Part shown: positions 11,017-24,360 of the stretch, piece after piece
Layout: the number at the start of each line of letters is the position of its first letter
How positions within the stretch are numbered: the first letter of the stretch is position 1
The notes under the pieces: generated by a model
Database searches by the model: none
The model's input: only the letters and a program-made list of their open reading frames with translations
What the model was told of the DNA's origin: nothing
Assembly (NCBI RefSeq): GCF_030052815.1
Contig: NC_079510.1
Location: 48,822,725 to 48,886,724 of the forward strand
Direction of reading: 5' to 3'
DNA: 64,000 nucleotides
From: Hevea brasiliensis
Lineage: Eukaryota > Streptophyta > Magnoliopsida > Malpighiales > Euphorbiaceae
Translations under genes and position numbers: made by a program

Positions 11017-13569
11017 GAACTGTGCAGGAGTGCTGTAGGCATGACAATTGATTTTTCTATATGTAATAGGTGCATCGATATGATTAGCGAATTGGATCAT
11101 TCATTAGGATTTTGAAGGCAGTTTCGTGAATGTAAGGTAGTTTATTAGGTTCGAGATGATAATTAGAAGTAGGCACCTGCGCCCAACAATTCACTTGCAA
11201 TTTTCAATGCTGGCCTATTTGTGTAGCATTTTGCATATGAACCTTGAACTTGAAATCTTCGTTCACAACTCTTTGCTGTGTGATTGACATAGCTTGTTTT
11301 ATTGTATTTCACTGAAAACCCTGTAATCCATTTTTTAATGGTATTTAATCATTTGTTTTTGAGTCTAGCTCAGAATGAGCATATATTTCTAGTTCTCATT
11401 GATTTTATATCACTGAAGTCGTTGATGTTTGTTTTGCAGGGGATTCTGCAACAGCATCCTGAAAATTATCATATATACTAACAAGCTAGTGGTCGCACCT
11501 GAGGCTGCAGAAGAGAATGCCTACGGTTGCGTGGATAATACACATTTTGCTACTTGTGATGAAAGAAAAAATGTAATTAATCTCTTAAGTTAACCCTCTA
11601 ACTCGCCTGGCTATGCCAAAAAGCTTTTTGTACTTGGGTTCACAGTGACGGATACTTGCTCAACATGGAATTGTCATATTTTGTTAGTGGAATTGATGAT
11701 ATATTGTCTGGTGCTAGCCCGCCAATGCTGAAATATATAAATTATTAAATATAATATTGATAATATGTTAATACTGTGTTCCTTTGTACAGGGTATTCTT
11801 TTTTACAATATTATTTATGAAAAAGATCAATATTAGGGTGATGAATGTTTGTATGGTGTTTTACCGTCTGTGTAAAGCTGCATGTAAGAGCCAATTTGAG
11901 CATAGGGTTATCACATCAAATGCATGCAGCCAGTGGTACGTCTTGAAAAGAAAATTTTTTATGTGAACATGCAGATAAATTATACAATACATTACGAGTT
12001 CTAAATTCTTAAATTTAAAAAGATGAAATTCATATATTTGTTGATCGTGAATGCTTACACATTGCAAACGCATAACAATTTGCTCATCATATAAAGGTTT
12101 ACTGATTTTCTATTAGTAAAATATATTTTTCATTAAAAAATTTTAAATATTTAAACTTATAAAAAATTAATTTAAATGAATATATAAGGCTAATTGAAAA
12201 TTTTTAAAAAAAAGGTCATACTAATATGTTATATTTATTATTAAAATTATAATTCTCTCATATTTTACATAAACCTTAACGGATGCATGTTTACCCATTA
12301 AAACGGTTTACGTACTCTTCATATAAATTTAAAAATGTTATTCTTCAAATGCTCAATTGATAAAGGAAAGAGTTTTCATCATTCCGATTAATTATTAAAC
12401 AAAGTAAATAATATCAAATATATTTAATTCTCTAAAAACCCTGATTATTTCAGAAGTCAGATCATTAAGTGATAATGGAAGAAAAAAGACATCAACATCA
12501 AAATATGAAAGCTTGGACTTGGATGGTTGTTACGCGTAGGTGGCTAACATGAAAGCCTTTTACTTTCTTGACTTTCTCCTCTTGCCCAGTTTTCATGGAC
12601 GGGACTCCTCCTGGGCCCTGCTTTGCTCTTGGAATTTTACTTTTCCCAAAAGCTGCTCTTCTTCACTCTTTTTCCTTTGGTTAAACTATCGAGTGGATTG
12701 TTAAGGTAAACTAATTATTTTTCCTATTTATAATATTCTATCTTTCTATTTTCTTTTATTCGGTTTATTTTATGCAATATTTCTCCCTAACCCATTAATA
12801 TATTTTACCTTGATTGTTATTTAAAAAAAAAAAAAACCATTAGTTCTAAGGCAAAACCAGAACAGAGGTCATTAATAAGTTCAAACTGAACCACACAGTA
12901 AACATCTAGTAAAAAAGGATAGCATATAAATATAAGTACATTCTTCTTATTTTTAATTATTTTAAATGCATAAATTTTAACAAATTTGTTTAAATTAAAA
13001 ATTTTTAATAAAAATGACTTTAAAAAAATAGGTTGAGAAATTGTAGATACATTTGGTTTACAAGAGTCTGGTATTTCCTATACGTGTGTGTCAGAGTTCT
13101 TTCTTAAATTATGATAGATTAATTTTATATTTATTTATTTGTTTAAAAAATAATCTTATATTTATTTGAAAGGAGCAATTTTATTCAAAATATATTTAAT
13201 AATTTCTTGAGATGAATTTAATTTGTCATTTAGTGGCCATTACACATAATTGATTCCGTTGCATGTCATTTGAGGTCAAAGCTGGCGAACCCAGTTGCTG
13301 AAACTTGATTTATTTTGAGTTTTGACTAACCATTTTCACGCTGAAACCAGGGATCCCTGTTAATATTCTCTGGGGTGTTCTTTTACATTTCGCTCTCCAC
13401 CAAAAAGAAGTAGCACCAACCTACCAGGAGACTTGGACTAACGAAAACTTCTGGAACCCTCCTCTCTCTACTACGTAATTTTATTTGTTTCTCCTAGGCT
13501 TGTGCCTATAGATTCCACTGGCATTTCGGTTCAAATTTGTAAACTTCTCTCCTATTCTGCGAGAACACA
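11017..13569. other. ARF3 3' region and intergenic DNA before the MLO gene
   Basis: About 11017-11780 is probably the ARF3 3' untranslated region, with a possible 3' splice acceptor at 11439. The rest is AT-rich and shows no gene. From about 13240 the sequence becomes less AT-rich toward the MLO gene and is likely its promoter, though I see no convincing TATA box. Confidence 0.5.
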
Positions 13570-13600
13570 GAGAGAGAGAGAGAGAGAGACAGAGACAGAG
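13570..13600 (+). repeat. (AG)n microsatellite in the MLO 5' leader
   Basis: A purine repeat of about ten AG units, followed by an AGAGACAGAG variant, ends directly at the ATG at 13601. GA-rich tracts in plant leaders can bind BPC/GAGA factors and often vary in length between accessions. Confidence 0.85.
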
Positions 13601-16600
13601 ATGGCGGAACAGGTAGAAGAACGAACTCTCCAAACAACACCAACATGGGCTGTGGCCACTGTTTGCTTTATTTTGATATTGTTATCTATCATAATTGAGC
13701 ATTTGCTTCATCTTTTGGCTAAGGTATATATATACACGCAAACGATGTGAGAATAATTTTCCATTAAAAATGCTTCTTTCTTTTTTGGCATATATCCTTT
13801 TTCCAACTTTAATTTTTTGTGGGTTTGCAGTATTTCAACAAGAGAAGGAGGAAGGCACTCATACAGGCTCTTGACAAGATCAAATCAGGTGAAATTTCCA
13901 ACTAGTTAATTAATAAAGATTCTTCTTATATTCCGTTGTAATGATTGTTATAATAATTCATGGCTAAACTAGCTAGCTCCCTCTTTCGATCCTCTTTGTA
14001 GAATTGATGCTTTTAGGTTTCATGTCCTTGTTGCTAACTGTGAGCGAAAAGCCTATAGCAAATATCTGCATCCCCAAGAGTGTAGGCGAAACTTTTCTTC
14101 CCTGTGGTAGTATGACTTCCGGTGAGAGCGAGGAAGAAGCCAAATGTGCTGAGCAGGTAAGATTTTGTCTTGAACATCGAAAATAACATCTCCGTTTGTA
14201 GACTTATAAATCTGCTCTAATTTGGCTGGGTTTTTAGTTAATGAATTCAATCACTCGAGACTAATGTGTTTTTGATCAATGGATTATTGAACAGGGAAAG
14301 CTCTCTCTGTTGTCCAGGTCGGGTGTGAGGGAACTCCAGTTCCTCATCTTTGTGTTGGCTTCTTTCCATTCCTTTTCATGCATACTCATTTTTGGGTTAG
14401 GAATGGCCAAGGTAACTTTCTTAAGCCCAGTTTTGGCAGTGGGGTTTGGCTTCGGTTCATATAATAATATAAGAACACGTAACATCTCATTAGGTCAAGT
14501 CTGAGAGTTGCGTTTGCGTGTTTCTTTTCCTTGCATGTGTGAAATTTCGATACTTTTCTTTTTCTTCGACATGTTATTGACTTCTAAAAAGATTACATGA
14601 ATCTTCAAGCCAAGAGCTGGAGAAGGTTCACTGGAAATAACCCCTCACCTCTAATGTGAATCTCAACAAAGTTTTCCTTTTAATTAGAGATTTTTCAAAA
14701 TGGGAAAGTAGGACTCTTGGACATGAGTTTGATAATAATAGTGTTTTTTTTACTGTGCACTTTCTCAGATGAGGAGATGGGAGAATTGGGAGGCTGAAAC
14801 AAGAACCCTTGAATACCAATTTTCAAAGGGTAAGCTTCATAGTAGCAAACTAAAATTTGGTTTGTGTTTTTTCATTTGAAGGTTTAATGGAAGAGTCTCA
14901 TGATAATGAGAAAACTATCTAATTAATTAATAAAATTAATAATTTAATTATTAGTTTAAACTTTTATGTAATATGTTACGCACAAATCAATGAAATTAAC
15001 CAATTTAAAGTTGTTTACAAAGCAGATTCTGAAATCGAATCACATTAATTATTTTCTCATATCCTTTTATATTGTTCTTAATTTTAACAGGATTCATTAA
15101 AAAAAGAAAAAAAGAAAAGGAATACATGGCCTATAACCTATTCCTATAAGCAATCATAAACTCATAATAAAGACGTACTTTTTATTCCTTGGCTTGTTTT
15201 AAGTCATAAAGTCTTATTTTGCTGTGATCTTGTCTTCTAATGCTGAGCATGTTCAGATCCAAGAAGGTTCCAGCTCACCCATCAAACATCATTTGGCAAG
15301 AGGCATCTCAGATATTGGACTGAACACAGCCTTCTTCGATGGCCGGTTAGTCTTTTTTCTGTTAACCGAAAAAAAAAAAAGAAGAAGAATTATCATACCA
15401 TGCTTAAATTTCTGTATCTGATTTAATGGTATAAATTTCGCAGACATGTTTTCTGAGGCAGTTTTATGGATCTGTCTCAAAAGTGGATTATCTCACTCTC
15501 AGACATGGGTTCATTACGGTAAAACCATGAAGGACAGTTATTTCATTTAAATTATAGGATTATGTAGAAAAATTCTTGCCAAGGATACAGTCTATTATGG
15601 ATCTTAGATGGCAATCCACTTATTTGTAACTTAAGTTTATAATAGATCGAGTCTAAATAATAATAATCTGACTAGGTATGCCTTATTTTTAACATTTCTT
15701 ATAACATGATCTGGCAGGCACATTTCGAACAAGGTACCAACTTTGATTTCCAGAAATACATAAAAAGAGCTTTGGAAAAAGACTTTGGGGTGGTGGTGGG
15801 GATAAGGTATATATCTCTATACTTTAAAGATATCTATACAGATAATCACAATTTTTGTTCAATGTCAAATCCATGATATAATTCTGTTTTTGCAGTTTCT
15901 GGATTTGGATACTCTCTGTTTTTTACATATTCTTCAATGCGCGTAGTAAGAGCAAACCTACTTCATTATATATTCCTGGCGCATAAATTATATATTAAAA
16001 GTTCTTAATGCTAAGTCAACTTCTGTTCTTCATTTCTGCAGAATTTCATAGTTATTTATGGCTTCCATTCATACCTTTAGTGGTAAGAAATGAAACCTAT
16101 CAATCAATAATGATTTATAAAGGAAGTGCATGAAAAAGACAGAGAGTTAAAGTTTTGTTTTTGCAGTTGTTACTGTTGGTGGGTACAAAACTGCAAGGCA
16201 TCATAACTTCAATGTGCTTAGATAGCCATGACAAATCTCATGTTGTTAGGGGAACTTTGCTGGTTAAGCCTAGTGATCATTTTTTCTGGTTTAGCAGCCC
16301 CAAATTGCTCCTCTACCTCATACACTTCATACTGTTTCAGGTGATTATTCCTTGTGTTCTATTATAGTTTGCATTCTTTTTTTACCCTGCTATATGGCTG
16401 TATTCTGAAGGTATATGTATGTTTTTGGCTTTTGGGCTCTTGCAGAACTCCTTTCAACTGGCATTCTTCACCTGGACTTGGGTAATTAAGAATCTCATTA
16501 TGGGCTTTGTTTTTCTTGTTTTCTTGGGTATATGCTGGTGGAAAAGAAAAATGTACTACTGATTTTGCTTATAAACATGTACAGTTCAAATTCGGTCTAA

Positions 16601-17157
16601 GATCATGCTTCCACCGAGAAACAGAGGATATTGTCATAAGGCTTGCCATGGGAGTGTTGGTACACTTCCTTTGTGGCTATGTAATACTTCCTCTATATGC
16701 TCTGGTCACACAGGTACTCATTGTTTATGTGCAATTTAACTCCATTCTTTATCATTTTGAAGAACCTGATTGATCTTGTGTCGCACAGATGGGCACTTCG
16801 ATGAGGAAAAGTGTTTTCCCAGATGATGTGGTAATCGGTCTTAAGAGATGGCGAGCCAGGGCCAGGAAAAACCTGAAAGCATCCTACTCAACTGGTCCTC
16901 CATCGCTTGATGCTTCCCTTCGATCCCTTGACAGTTCACCGTCATTCAGCCTCGATGCCTCGTTCACTGTAGACTTAGGTAGCTCCTCGGACTCTGAACA
17001 TGTTGCCATTGAAGTGATGAATGAAGGGGAAGAAAAAGAAGAAGAAAAAGGCAAGGAGAAACAACCCGAGGAGAGTCAAAGAAATGATTCTTTTGATGGG
17101 TTTGATTCCAATTTGACCAGTGCAACATTAGTTTTAGAAAAGCAGAGCAATTCTTGA
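13601..17157 (+). CDS. MLO: MLO-family seven-transmembrane protein, 14 exons, 520 aa
   Basis: MLO proteins are plasma-membrane, calmodulin-binding proteins with seven membrane helices; some are required for powdery mildew entry. Exons I infer: 13601-13723, 13831-13888, 14002-14156, 14295-14411, 14769-14829, 15257-15345, 15444-15518, 15718-15806, 15896-15942, 16042-16082, 16167-16340, 16446-16481, 16585-16713 and 16789-17157. All introns are GT-AG, and the sum is 1563 nt in frame. Landmarks are the first helix after [30 protein letters not shown]-type sequence (here [17 protein letters not shown]), [18 protein letters not shown] and [14 protein letters not shown]. After the last helix comes a basic amphipathic stretch, [13 protein letters not shown], as expected for the calmodulin-binding site. 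The tail is Ser- and Glu-rich. Similarity by eye is to clades IV/V, which hold susceptibility MLOs; clade is unproven. The loop after helix 1 is shorter than in Arabidopsis MLO2/6/12. Confidence 0.92.
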
Positions 17158-17796
17158 GTTCTAGCACTTTTATTGTATAGAAATGGAAAATATAAAGTAT
17201 TTGTTATCCGCAGTGATTTTGTCATTCATAATTATTTTGTTTGTTTCTATGATAGTGAAATTTTCTACACTGTTATAAAATAAAATCATCATTTTATCTT
17301 TTTCTATTCTCTTTTTCTCTCATCTTTATAATAAATTTAATTAATAATTATTTATCAATAAAATTATTTTATTTTATTTTATTTTATTTAATAATATAGT
17401 TATTAAGTGTATTTATTATTATCTATTATTATTATTGAATAAAATATATAAAATTATTTTATTTGATTATGAATAACTTAGATATTTTAATAAAATATTA
17501 TTTTAAATGTTGTTAAAATAATATTATTTTAATAAAATAATTATTAATTAATTTGATTATAAAAATGAGAAAGAGAAGAAGAATAGAATTGTAATTTTAT
17601 TTTAAGATAAAGGATTAAAAATAATTTTATTTTATTTAATATAAAAATTTATTATTATATATTAAAATGATTTTTTAAAAATAAAATTAAAATTAAATAT
17701 TTTTATTATAATCAAAATCAAAGTTAAAAGATGAAAATAAAGTAATAACAGTGGGCGCAACATTTGAGGTTACAAGATGGATCTAGCCCAAAAGAG
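17158..17796. other. AT-rich intergenic DNA downstream of MLO
   Basis: Very AT-rich with runs of TTTTA and ATTTT. The beginning is probably the MLO 3' untranslated region and polyadenylation region. I see no gene. Confidence 0.5.
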
Positions 17797-18433
17797 TTAC
17801 AAAAGAGGGTTGAGGTGGCTTCTAATGCTTGGAAATGCTGGCTGTTGCCTGGCTGGATTTCTAGTCCTCCAAGTTGTTGAAGTGCTCTCTGACAAGAGAA
17901 TATGTTGTAATTTGCCCTTCACGAATGAATTCATTTTTGTTAAATAAAAAAAGGGTTGAGTCATATAGTTTAGAGGCCAGACCGCTTGGTTGCCATTTCG
18001 TTTAAGAAAGGAAAAACTTTCCATCAGTTGAGTGGGGAAACAAAGAACATCGCTGAGGACTCCCTGAATTTCCAACGGCACTGCAGTACCTTGAAGCCCC
18101 TGTATGATTGAAAGCGATTCTCCTTCTCAAATGACCCTGTGTAGCCCTTTCCTTGCTCTTCATGACGCAGCCCTGAAATTAGCTGTGTCCATAGCATCGT
18201 TGATTGTCCCCTCAGCATAGAAGACCTAATCAATTTCATCGGTTCTTGGACATTTGAACAGATTCTATCTCTCCACAGAAAACACATTCTCTTGGCAAGA
18301 GGGGTAGGCGTCTATTAATCAGGTCACCGGTTGGCAATTGTTCCTGCCAAAAAGTCCATAGAAACATAGAGTTTTTATTGAGTGAATTTGAAAGAGTATA
18401 CATGTTATTGTCTTTGTACGGTAGGAGCCTCAC
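17797..18433 (-). pseudogene. Decayed LINE-type reverse transcriptase zinc-binding domain
   Basis: Three overlapping minus-strand frames together give a fragment resembling the zf-RVT region found after the reverse transcriptase of plant LINE elements. The best part (frame at 18236-18433) has an FLW...LPTGDLINRR segment, then a CVFCGEIES knuckle that fits the family pattern of FLW, LPT, RR and CxxCG. The continuation downstream is poor and frameshifted. No endonuclease, RT catalytic motif or poly(A) tail is visible, so this is a remnant. Confidence 0.5.
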
Positions 18434-19213
18434 ATTGATTTTCTCCTCCTTATTCTCCCATTTATTGACTTCTTATCCCTGCTTCTATTAAAAATTTAAC
18501 CAGTTATTTTCATGGAAGTACTAGTTCGTGTTTGATGTGACGAAGAACTTTTACACGAGAGAATTTTCGTTGGTGGTAATGGCGTGTGCTTCCCTGACTT
18601 GTGTTCAAGAGGAAGAATTTTCTTTTTGCTACATTGAGGAGGTTTTCATTTTTTTTTTTTTTTTGGTTCTCTTGTCATTTGGCCTCAGGTAGTTTGTGTC
18701 ATCAAGAATATTGCACCAATTCAATAGTTGAATGCCAAATGCCTTTAGTGTTTAAAGGCCTATTGTGTTCAATCGCATGTTTGGCATCTTGGACGAGGTA
18801 TACGTACACGTCCCCTAACTCACTGAGAGTGTTTCTGGCAGCCATGACCTCCAAAAGGTAAATAGTTTCTCATCAATTGCACTCTCAAGATTAAGAAAAT
18901 CCAAAGAGAATTTGGTAGTTTAAGTTAACATAAGAAAAATATAATGTTTCTTTCAAACTTGTTAAGGAAGGAAATCTGTTTGCCATTGCACAACCAGATT
19001 CTTGAATCTCAAAAACAGAATTCTATTAGTGTTCATATCTCCTAAGGTGGTTTTAGTTAACCACATTGAGCAGTGTTATTACTTCCTTGGTTATGTTCCC
19101 CTCACTCATCAATGAAAATGTTTGCCTTTGGAGTGAAGAGGGAAAAACAAAACAGCACAAGTTCTTGTGGTACCAAGAATTGCTAGTAGTTCAGTGGCTT
19201 TGGGTGTTTAATG
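18434..19213. other. Intergenic DNA flanking the copia insertion
   Basis: Moderate GC and several short frames, none of which I recognise. In the unoccupied ancestral locus this would have continued directly into 40112. Confidence 0.4.
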
Positions 19214-19218
19214 TTCCT
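19214..19218. repeat. Target-site duplication TTCCT (left copy, outer copia)
   Basis: The same five bases occur at 40107-40111, immediately outside the other LTR. This is the usual 5-bp duplication of Ty1/copia integration. Confidence 0.8.
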
Positions 19219-21331
19219 TGAAGGAGCAGAAGCATGAAAATTATTAGTTTAGAACATTAAATTCAAAAATTTTCTTTTAGGGTTTCATGCATTATGTAAG
19301 ATTCATTATTTACCTAATTGATTTCAATATTCAACAACATATTAAAACACTTTTAATATGTTTTTGGATCTACATTTGCCATTTAAGATTTTAGAATTAA
19401 CAGATTAATTCATTAGAACCATTGATTAATACAAGAACATGTGCACTAACCTTTTGATGCACTGTTGATGTGTTTGGTACCTTTGGGAAGCACCTAGGAC
19501 ACCAGATGTTGTCCCTCTAGCTTGTCCACACCAAGATCACCAATTACAGCCCCTTGGACAGCTTCTCAAGCCTTTCCAATCAATTAGAAATTGAGGTATT
19601 GCCTTTTAGAGAGGTTGCAGATGTATATTGGACACTAGAAACGATTTTAAACAATTTAATTCAAGAGAATGTTGGCAATTCTCTTTGAATTAATGAGAGA
19701 TGAAGAAGAAGAGAGGAAGAAGACAACAAGGGTGGCGGCACCTCTTTGAGAAAATTAGATTGCTTATTTTGTTCTTTCATTCTTTCACTTATATAGCTAG
19801 GTCACCACTTAAAACCCTTGCCACATGTCATCTTCTGATTGGCTCAGAATTTTAATTGACCCAATCATATTATGCCAAGTGTCAAAACTAGAATTAATCT
19901 TGACTTTGATCATCTTACATGATTAGAAGACAAATAACAAGTTTATGTGTAGTGCCATGTGTCACCATCTCATGGTGCCACATGTCACCCTGTGAAATGA
20001 CCAAATTACCCTTGTGTCTTAATTTTGAGTTCTCAACCCAAAATAATTATTTCTCTTCTTCTAATCAATTTATATCAAATATAAATTAATTAATTAATCT
20101 CTATTAATTAATTTCTCATAATTAAATTCATATTTAAACACTTTAAATATAAATTTAACTTATACTATACATTCAATAACTTAGATTTGGTTTCAAGCCA
20201 TGCTAGGGACTTTGCAATCTTATTGCAAACCAAACCTATTTAATTAATCAATTAAACTCTTTAACTAATTAATTAAATCACATTTAACTTGGTGATTACT
20301 TGTGTATGAATGTGACTCACTAGGCTCATCACTAATTAGCAATGAGATATGATATCAACTCTTAATATCATCAGAACTCTTTCTTATCATAAATGATTTT
20401 TCTAAATCATTTTAGCCAGCTCATAGACTATGGTTAACACCTAGCATAGCATGCCACAGCCACCCAATCAGTAATAAAGTTTACCTTAAATGAATCTATA
20501 ATCATATGTTACCATGCACTAGAATCTCTCAGTTACAAAATCCCAATTCAAGTTGGAGTCAGGGTTTATGTCAAACCCCATTTGCTATGAATATTATGTT
20601 CTCTTTTAATTCCAGTTTTTTATTAAAAAGATTTTCTCATCAGAAACTCTTTTCTGATTAAATCTATATGTCTTGGCCAGGAACTTGAAACATCAAGAAC
20701 AATTAAATGAACATAGGATTTTATCCCTATTTACTTAGGGTAACAGATTCCATCTTGATCAACACCTATATCCATATATAACTGGTAGGAGCCAACAAAT
20801 GCCCATATACCCATACACAATACAAGTATGAAAGCAGTATCAAACTCAAACCACCTATATACAAGATAACTGTGCTATCTCAGGTCTAAAGATTATATGC
20901 ATTGATATGATTTATAACAATGCATTGACAAGAGTAAACTCCATGTGCTTGTCATAAATGTCACTGGTTCGGCCTACTTATCATGCATAAGTGCTTATCA
21001 TGTTTGTTATATGGCATGAGACTCACCATTCCTTCTTATTTACATCTCATATAAATAATTTGGGAACAAATATGATTACAATCTTTCTGGATAAGTCATG
21101 TCCTTATTGTGAAGTACCCTCGATTGTGAACCAATTTATGATACTTTGTGCTAGAAATACTGTCACTCATATTCTTAACAACTTAAGAATAGAATTTCTA
21201 ATAAAATATCAATGGACCTTTTCTATTACACATAAATATATTATGTAAACGGAAAAGTAAAAATGTCTTTTATTAATAAAATATGTACAAGATACATACT
21301 AAATGATATGCTCTAGGGCATACTACTAACA
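19219..21331 (-). repeat. 3' LTR of the outer copia element (2113 bp)
   Basis: It aligns along its length to 37550-40106. In element sense it begins TGTTAGTAG (at 21331) and ends ...TTCA (at 19219). It lacks the 439 bp tandem duplication seen in the other LTR, so it probably represents the ancestral structure. Confidence 0.9.
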
Positions 21332-21340
21332 ATCTCCCAC
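21332..21340 (-). other. Polypurine tract of the outer copia element
   Basis: GTGGGAGAT in element sense abuts the 3' LTR and overlaps the predicted pol stop codon (21340-21342). This is the primer site for plus-strand DNA synthesis in the family. Confidence 0.8.
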
Positions 21341-22969
21341 TAGTACTGGAGCCATTCAATACAATATCTTAGACCCATCTTCTCAAGATGACAGTCTAAC
21401 TAAGCTTGTGACATAGGCTTAGTGAATGGATCAGTTGAATTTTCAGCTGATGCTATTTTCTACATGGCTACATCGCCTCGCCCAACTATCTCTCTGATAA
21501 TGTGGTAGCTCCTTTCTATGTGTTTGGATTTCTGGTGAGACCGGAGTTCCTTAGCCTGTATGACTGCTCCATTGTTGTCACAGTAGAGTGGAACTGCTGA
21601 CTCAATAGAAAGAACTACTGCAAGTTATGTCACGAACTTCTTTATCTAAAAAGCTTCCTTTGCAGCATCTGATGCAGCAATATACTCAGCCTCTGTAGTA
21701 AAATCTATAGTCGTACTCTGTTTGGAACTTTTCCAACTGATTGCACCTCCATTATAAATGAACACGTACCCAGATGTAGACTTTCTATCATCGACATCTT
21801 ATTGGAAATCAGAATCAGTATAACCATCCAATTGCAAGTCACCACCTCCATATATCAAGAATAAATCCTTAGTTCCAAGTACTTAAGGATAGTCTTGACA
21901 ATATTCTTGACAGCTATCCAGTGTTCCAAACCTGGATTAGATTGATACCTATTAGTCAAACTAACAGCATATGCTATATCCGGCCTAGTACACAATATTG
22001 CATACATCAAACTTTCAATAGCCGAAGCAAATGGAATCCTGGCCATTTTATCTATTTCTTCAGGTGTCTTTGGAGACATCTCTTTAGAAATGTGGATACC
22101 ATGTCTCACTGGTAACAATCCTCTCTTGAAATCAAGCATGTTAAACCTCTTTAACACTTTTTTCAAATATAGATTTTGAGATAAACCAATTATTCTTTTC
22201 GCTTTATCTCTATAGATGCGAATCCTAAGAATATAGGTTACCTCCCCTAAGTCTTTCATGGAGAATGTATTTGACAACTATACTTTTACAACTGTTAACA
22301 TACCTGTGTCATTACCCATCAATAAAATGTCATCCACATATAAGACAAGGAATGTGATAGCACTATCACTAACCTTCTTCTATACACATGGCTCATCCTC
22401 ATTTTTGATAAAACCAAATGACTTAATAGCTTCATCAAAACAAATGTTCCAACTCCTCGAAGCTTGTTTCAACCCATAAATGGATCGCTTTAGCTTGCAT
22501 ACTTTGAAACCATCTTGGGATTCAAAACTCCTAGGCTGTTCCATGAAAATGTTTTCTTCAATGTATCCATTGAAAAAAGCTGTTTTGACATCCATCTGCC
22601 AAATCTCATAATTATAGTATGCAGTTATTGCTAATAGAATTCTAATTGATTTAAGTATGGCAACAGGCGAGAAAGTCTCCTCATAGTCGATTTCTTGCCT
22701 TTGGCGAAACCTTTTCCCTACTAGCCTTGCTTTATAGGTCTCTACCTTTCCATTAGAATCAATTTTCTTCTTGAAAACCCATTTATTCCTTATAGGTACA
22801 ATACCTTCAGGTGGGTCAACAAGATCCCAAACTTGATTCTTATACATAAAATCAATTTTGGATTTCATAGCATCAATCCATTTTGAAGAGTCTATATCTG
22901 ATATAGCTTCTTCATAGGTAAGTAGATCATCTCCATGATCTACTTTTTCATGAGTAGAAAACTCTTGTT
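21340..22969 (-). pseudogene. Outer copia pol, 3' half: reverse transcriptase and RNase H (broken)
   Basis: Reading leftward from 22969, the RT begins with KWIDAMKSKIDFMYKNQVWD and WVFKKKIDSNG, followed by QMDVKTAFFNGYIEE and YGLKQASRSW. The catalytic YVDD lies near 22330. After a frame break the thumb region (YILRIRIYRDKAKRIIGLSQ) and the RNase H region with SWKSSKQST and TEAEYIAASDA follow at about 21655-21850. Several stops interrupt the RNase H part, and a TAG next to the polypurine tract is the natural end. The first half of the same gene continues at 33611 on the other side of the nested insertion, and the frame is compatible across the TSD. Confidence 0.88.
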
Positions 22970-22974
22970 CTTCT
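22970..22974. repeat. Target-site duplication CTTCT (left copy, inner copia)
   Basis: It matches 33606-33610 directly outside the right LTR of the inner element. Confidence 0.8.
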
Positions 22975-24346
22975 TGTTGTCCCAAAATAGTCTAAGAGGG
23001 GGTTAATTGGACTTTACAATTTTTCAGCCCTTGCTTATAGCCTAATAAAAAATTGTGGTTTTGTTCAACTAGGTGCTCCTTTATATATAGTGAAAGTGAT
23101 ATGTGTTTCAATAATGTGTCTCTAAATTGCAATTCAAGCTTCAATCAATATTTATAGTAATTTTTAACATAGCATGTATCACAAAATATTCAACTAATTT
23201 CTCAACCTATTCAATATATCCTCAACTATATCAACTCAGTCTATTCAATCAACATTCAATATCATACATAGAAATTAAATTTCATAAAAGTAAAGATATT
23301 AAGGTTAGAGAGATCAAACACAATGATTTTTATAGTGGTTCGACTTAACTAGCCTACATCCACTCTCTCAAAAAACCCTCTTTGAGTCTTCTCTCCACTA
23401 TTTGCTCTTTTAAAGGCAAGAGATCAAAATCCCTTTACAACTTTTTCAACACCAAGCTTTTACCAAGGTAGCTTGAACCCTTGACAAGTGCTATCTCAAG
23501 CACTCACACTCTCAAGCTTCAATAGGTGCTTATACAACCTCTCTTAAATGCAATTTAATGTTTTAACACTTATTTTCACTCAATACAAATCAAACTATAA
23601 AGAAGAGATGAGTTGATTTGCCAATGGTAGCTGAAATACTTTAAAGCTCTTAAATGAAAGTAATAAATGAAAAATCAAGATTGGAGTGCAAATGTAAGCT
23701 TTTATCAAGTGTAAAATGAAGTAAAGAAGGTGTATTTATAGTCCCAAATCATTTTAAATTGTTTGAAACCTTTTTGGAATGTTATACACTCTATTCTAGG
23801 CAAAATAGCCATTATTTTATCTTTTTGTGCGAAGTTAAGCAACTCTGATCATTTAGCAAACTAATGAAATTTTGGAGACAGTAGTAAACTAATTAGCAAA
23901 CTAATATTTTAACAAACTAATTTACCAGATGCCTATTTCAACTTGTAATCTTTAAAAATCTAATTCAGACCTTAAGAAAAATACATATTCCAATGGCAAT
24001 ATCCAAGGTCATGATGAGAGAAAATAATAAAAATAAAAATTTAATTTTGAGCTCCATTTGACTAAACTTTCATCTATTCTTTTTACACAAGTTCTAGGAC
24101 TCAATTCCTAACTCTATGACTTTCATACCTTTACTTTGAGTTTTAGCTTTCATAATCTTGTTCTTTCTCAACTTTGACTCATCTTGAGATGCCTTTGAGT
24201 GTTCTTCTTCCTTAGATGCAACTTCAAAGATTCTTCATGAATAAAAGAAAGAATCTACACATCACTTAAAATTAAGTTAGATAGATTCTATTTGAGTTTT
24301 GTTATCATCAAAATCAATGCTCATTTTGAGCTACACGGGGTCAATA
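22975..24346 (-). repeat. 3' LTR of the inner Sirevirus-like element (1372 bp)
   Basis: It pairs with 32207-33605. The U3 start is TATTGACC in element sense, where the other copy has TGTTGACC, so one end base has mutated. It includes a cluster of GCAAACTAAT-type motifs near 23857-23935. Confidence 0.9.
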
Positions 24347-24360
24347 ATCTCCCCCTTTTT
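24347..24360 (-). other. Polypurine tract of the inner element
   Basis: AAAAAGGGGGAGAT in element sense directly precedes the 3' LTR. Confidence 0.88.

Noticed and set aside
21921..22479. Plus-strand frames overlapping the outer copia RT
   Set aside because: They are antisense shadows of a clear RT and thumb region on the minus strand.
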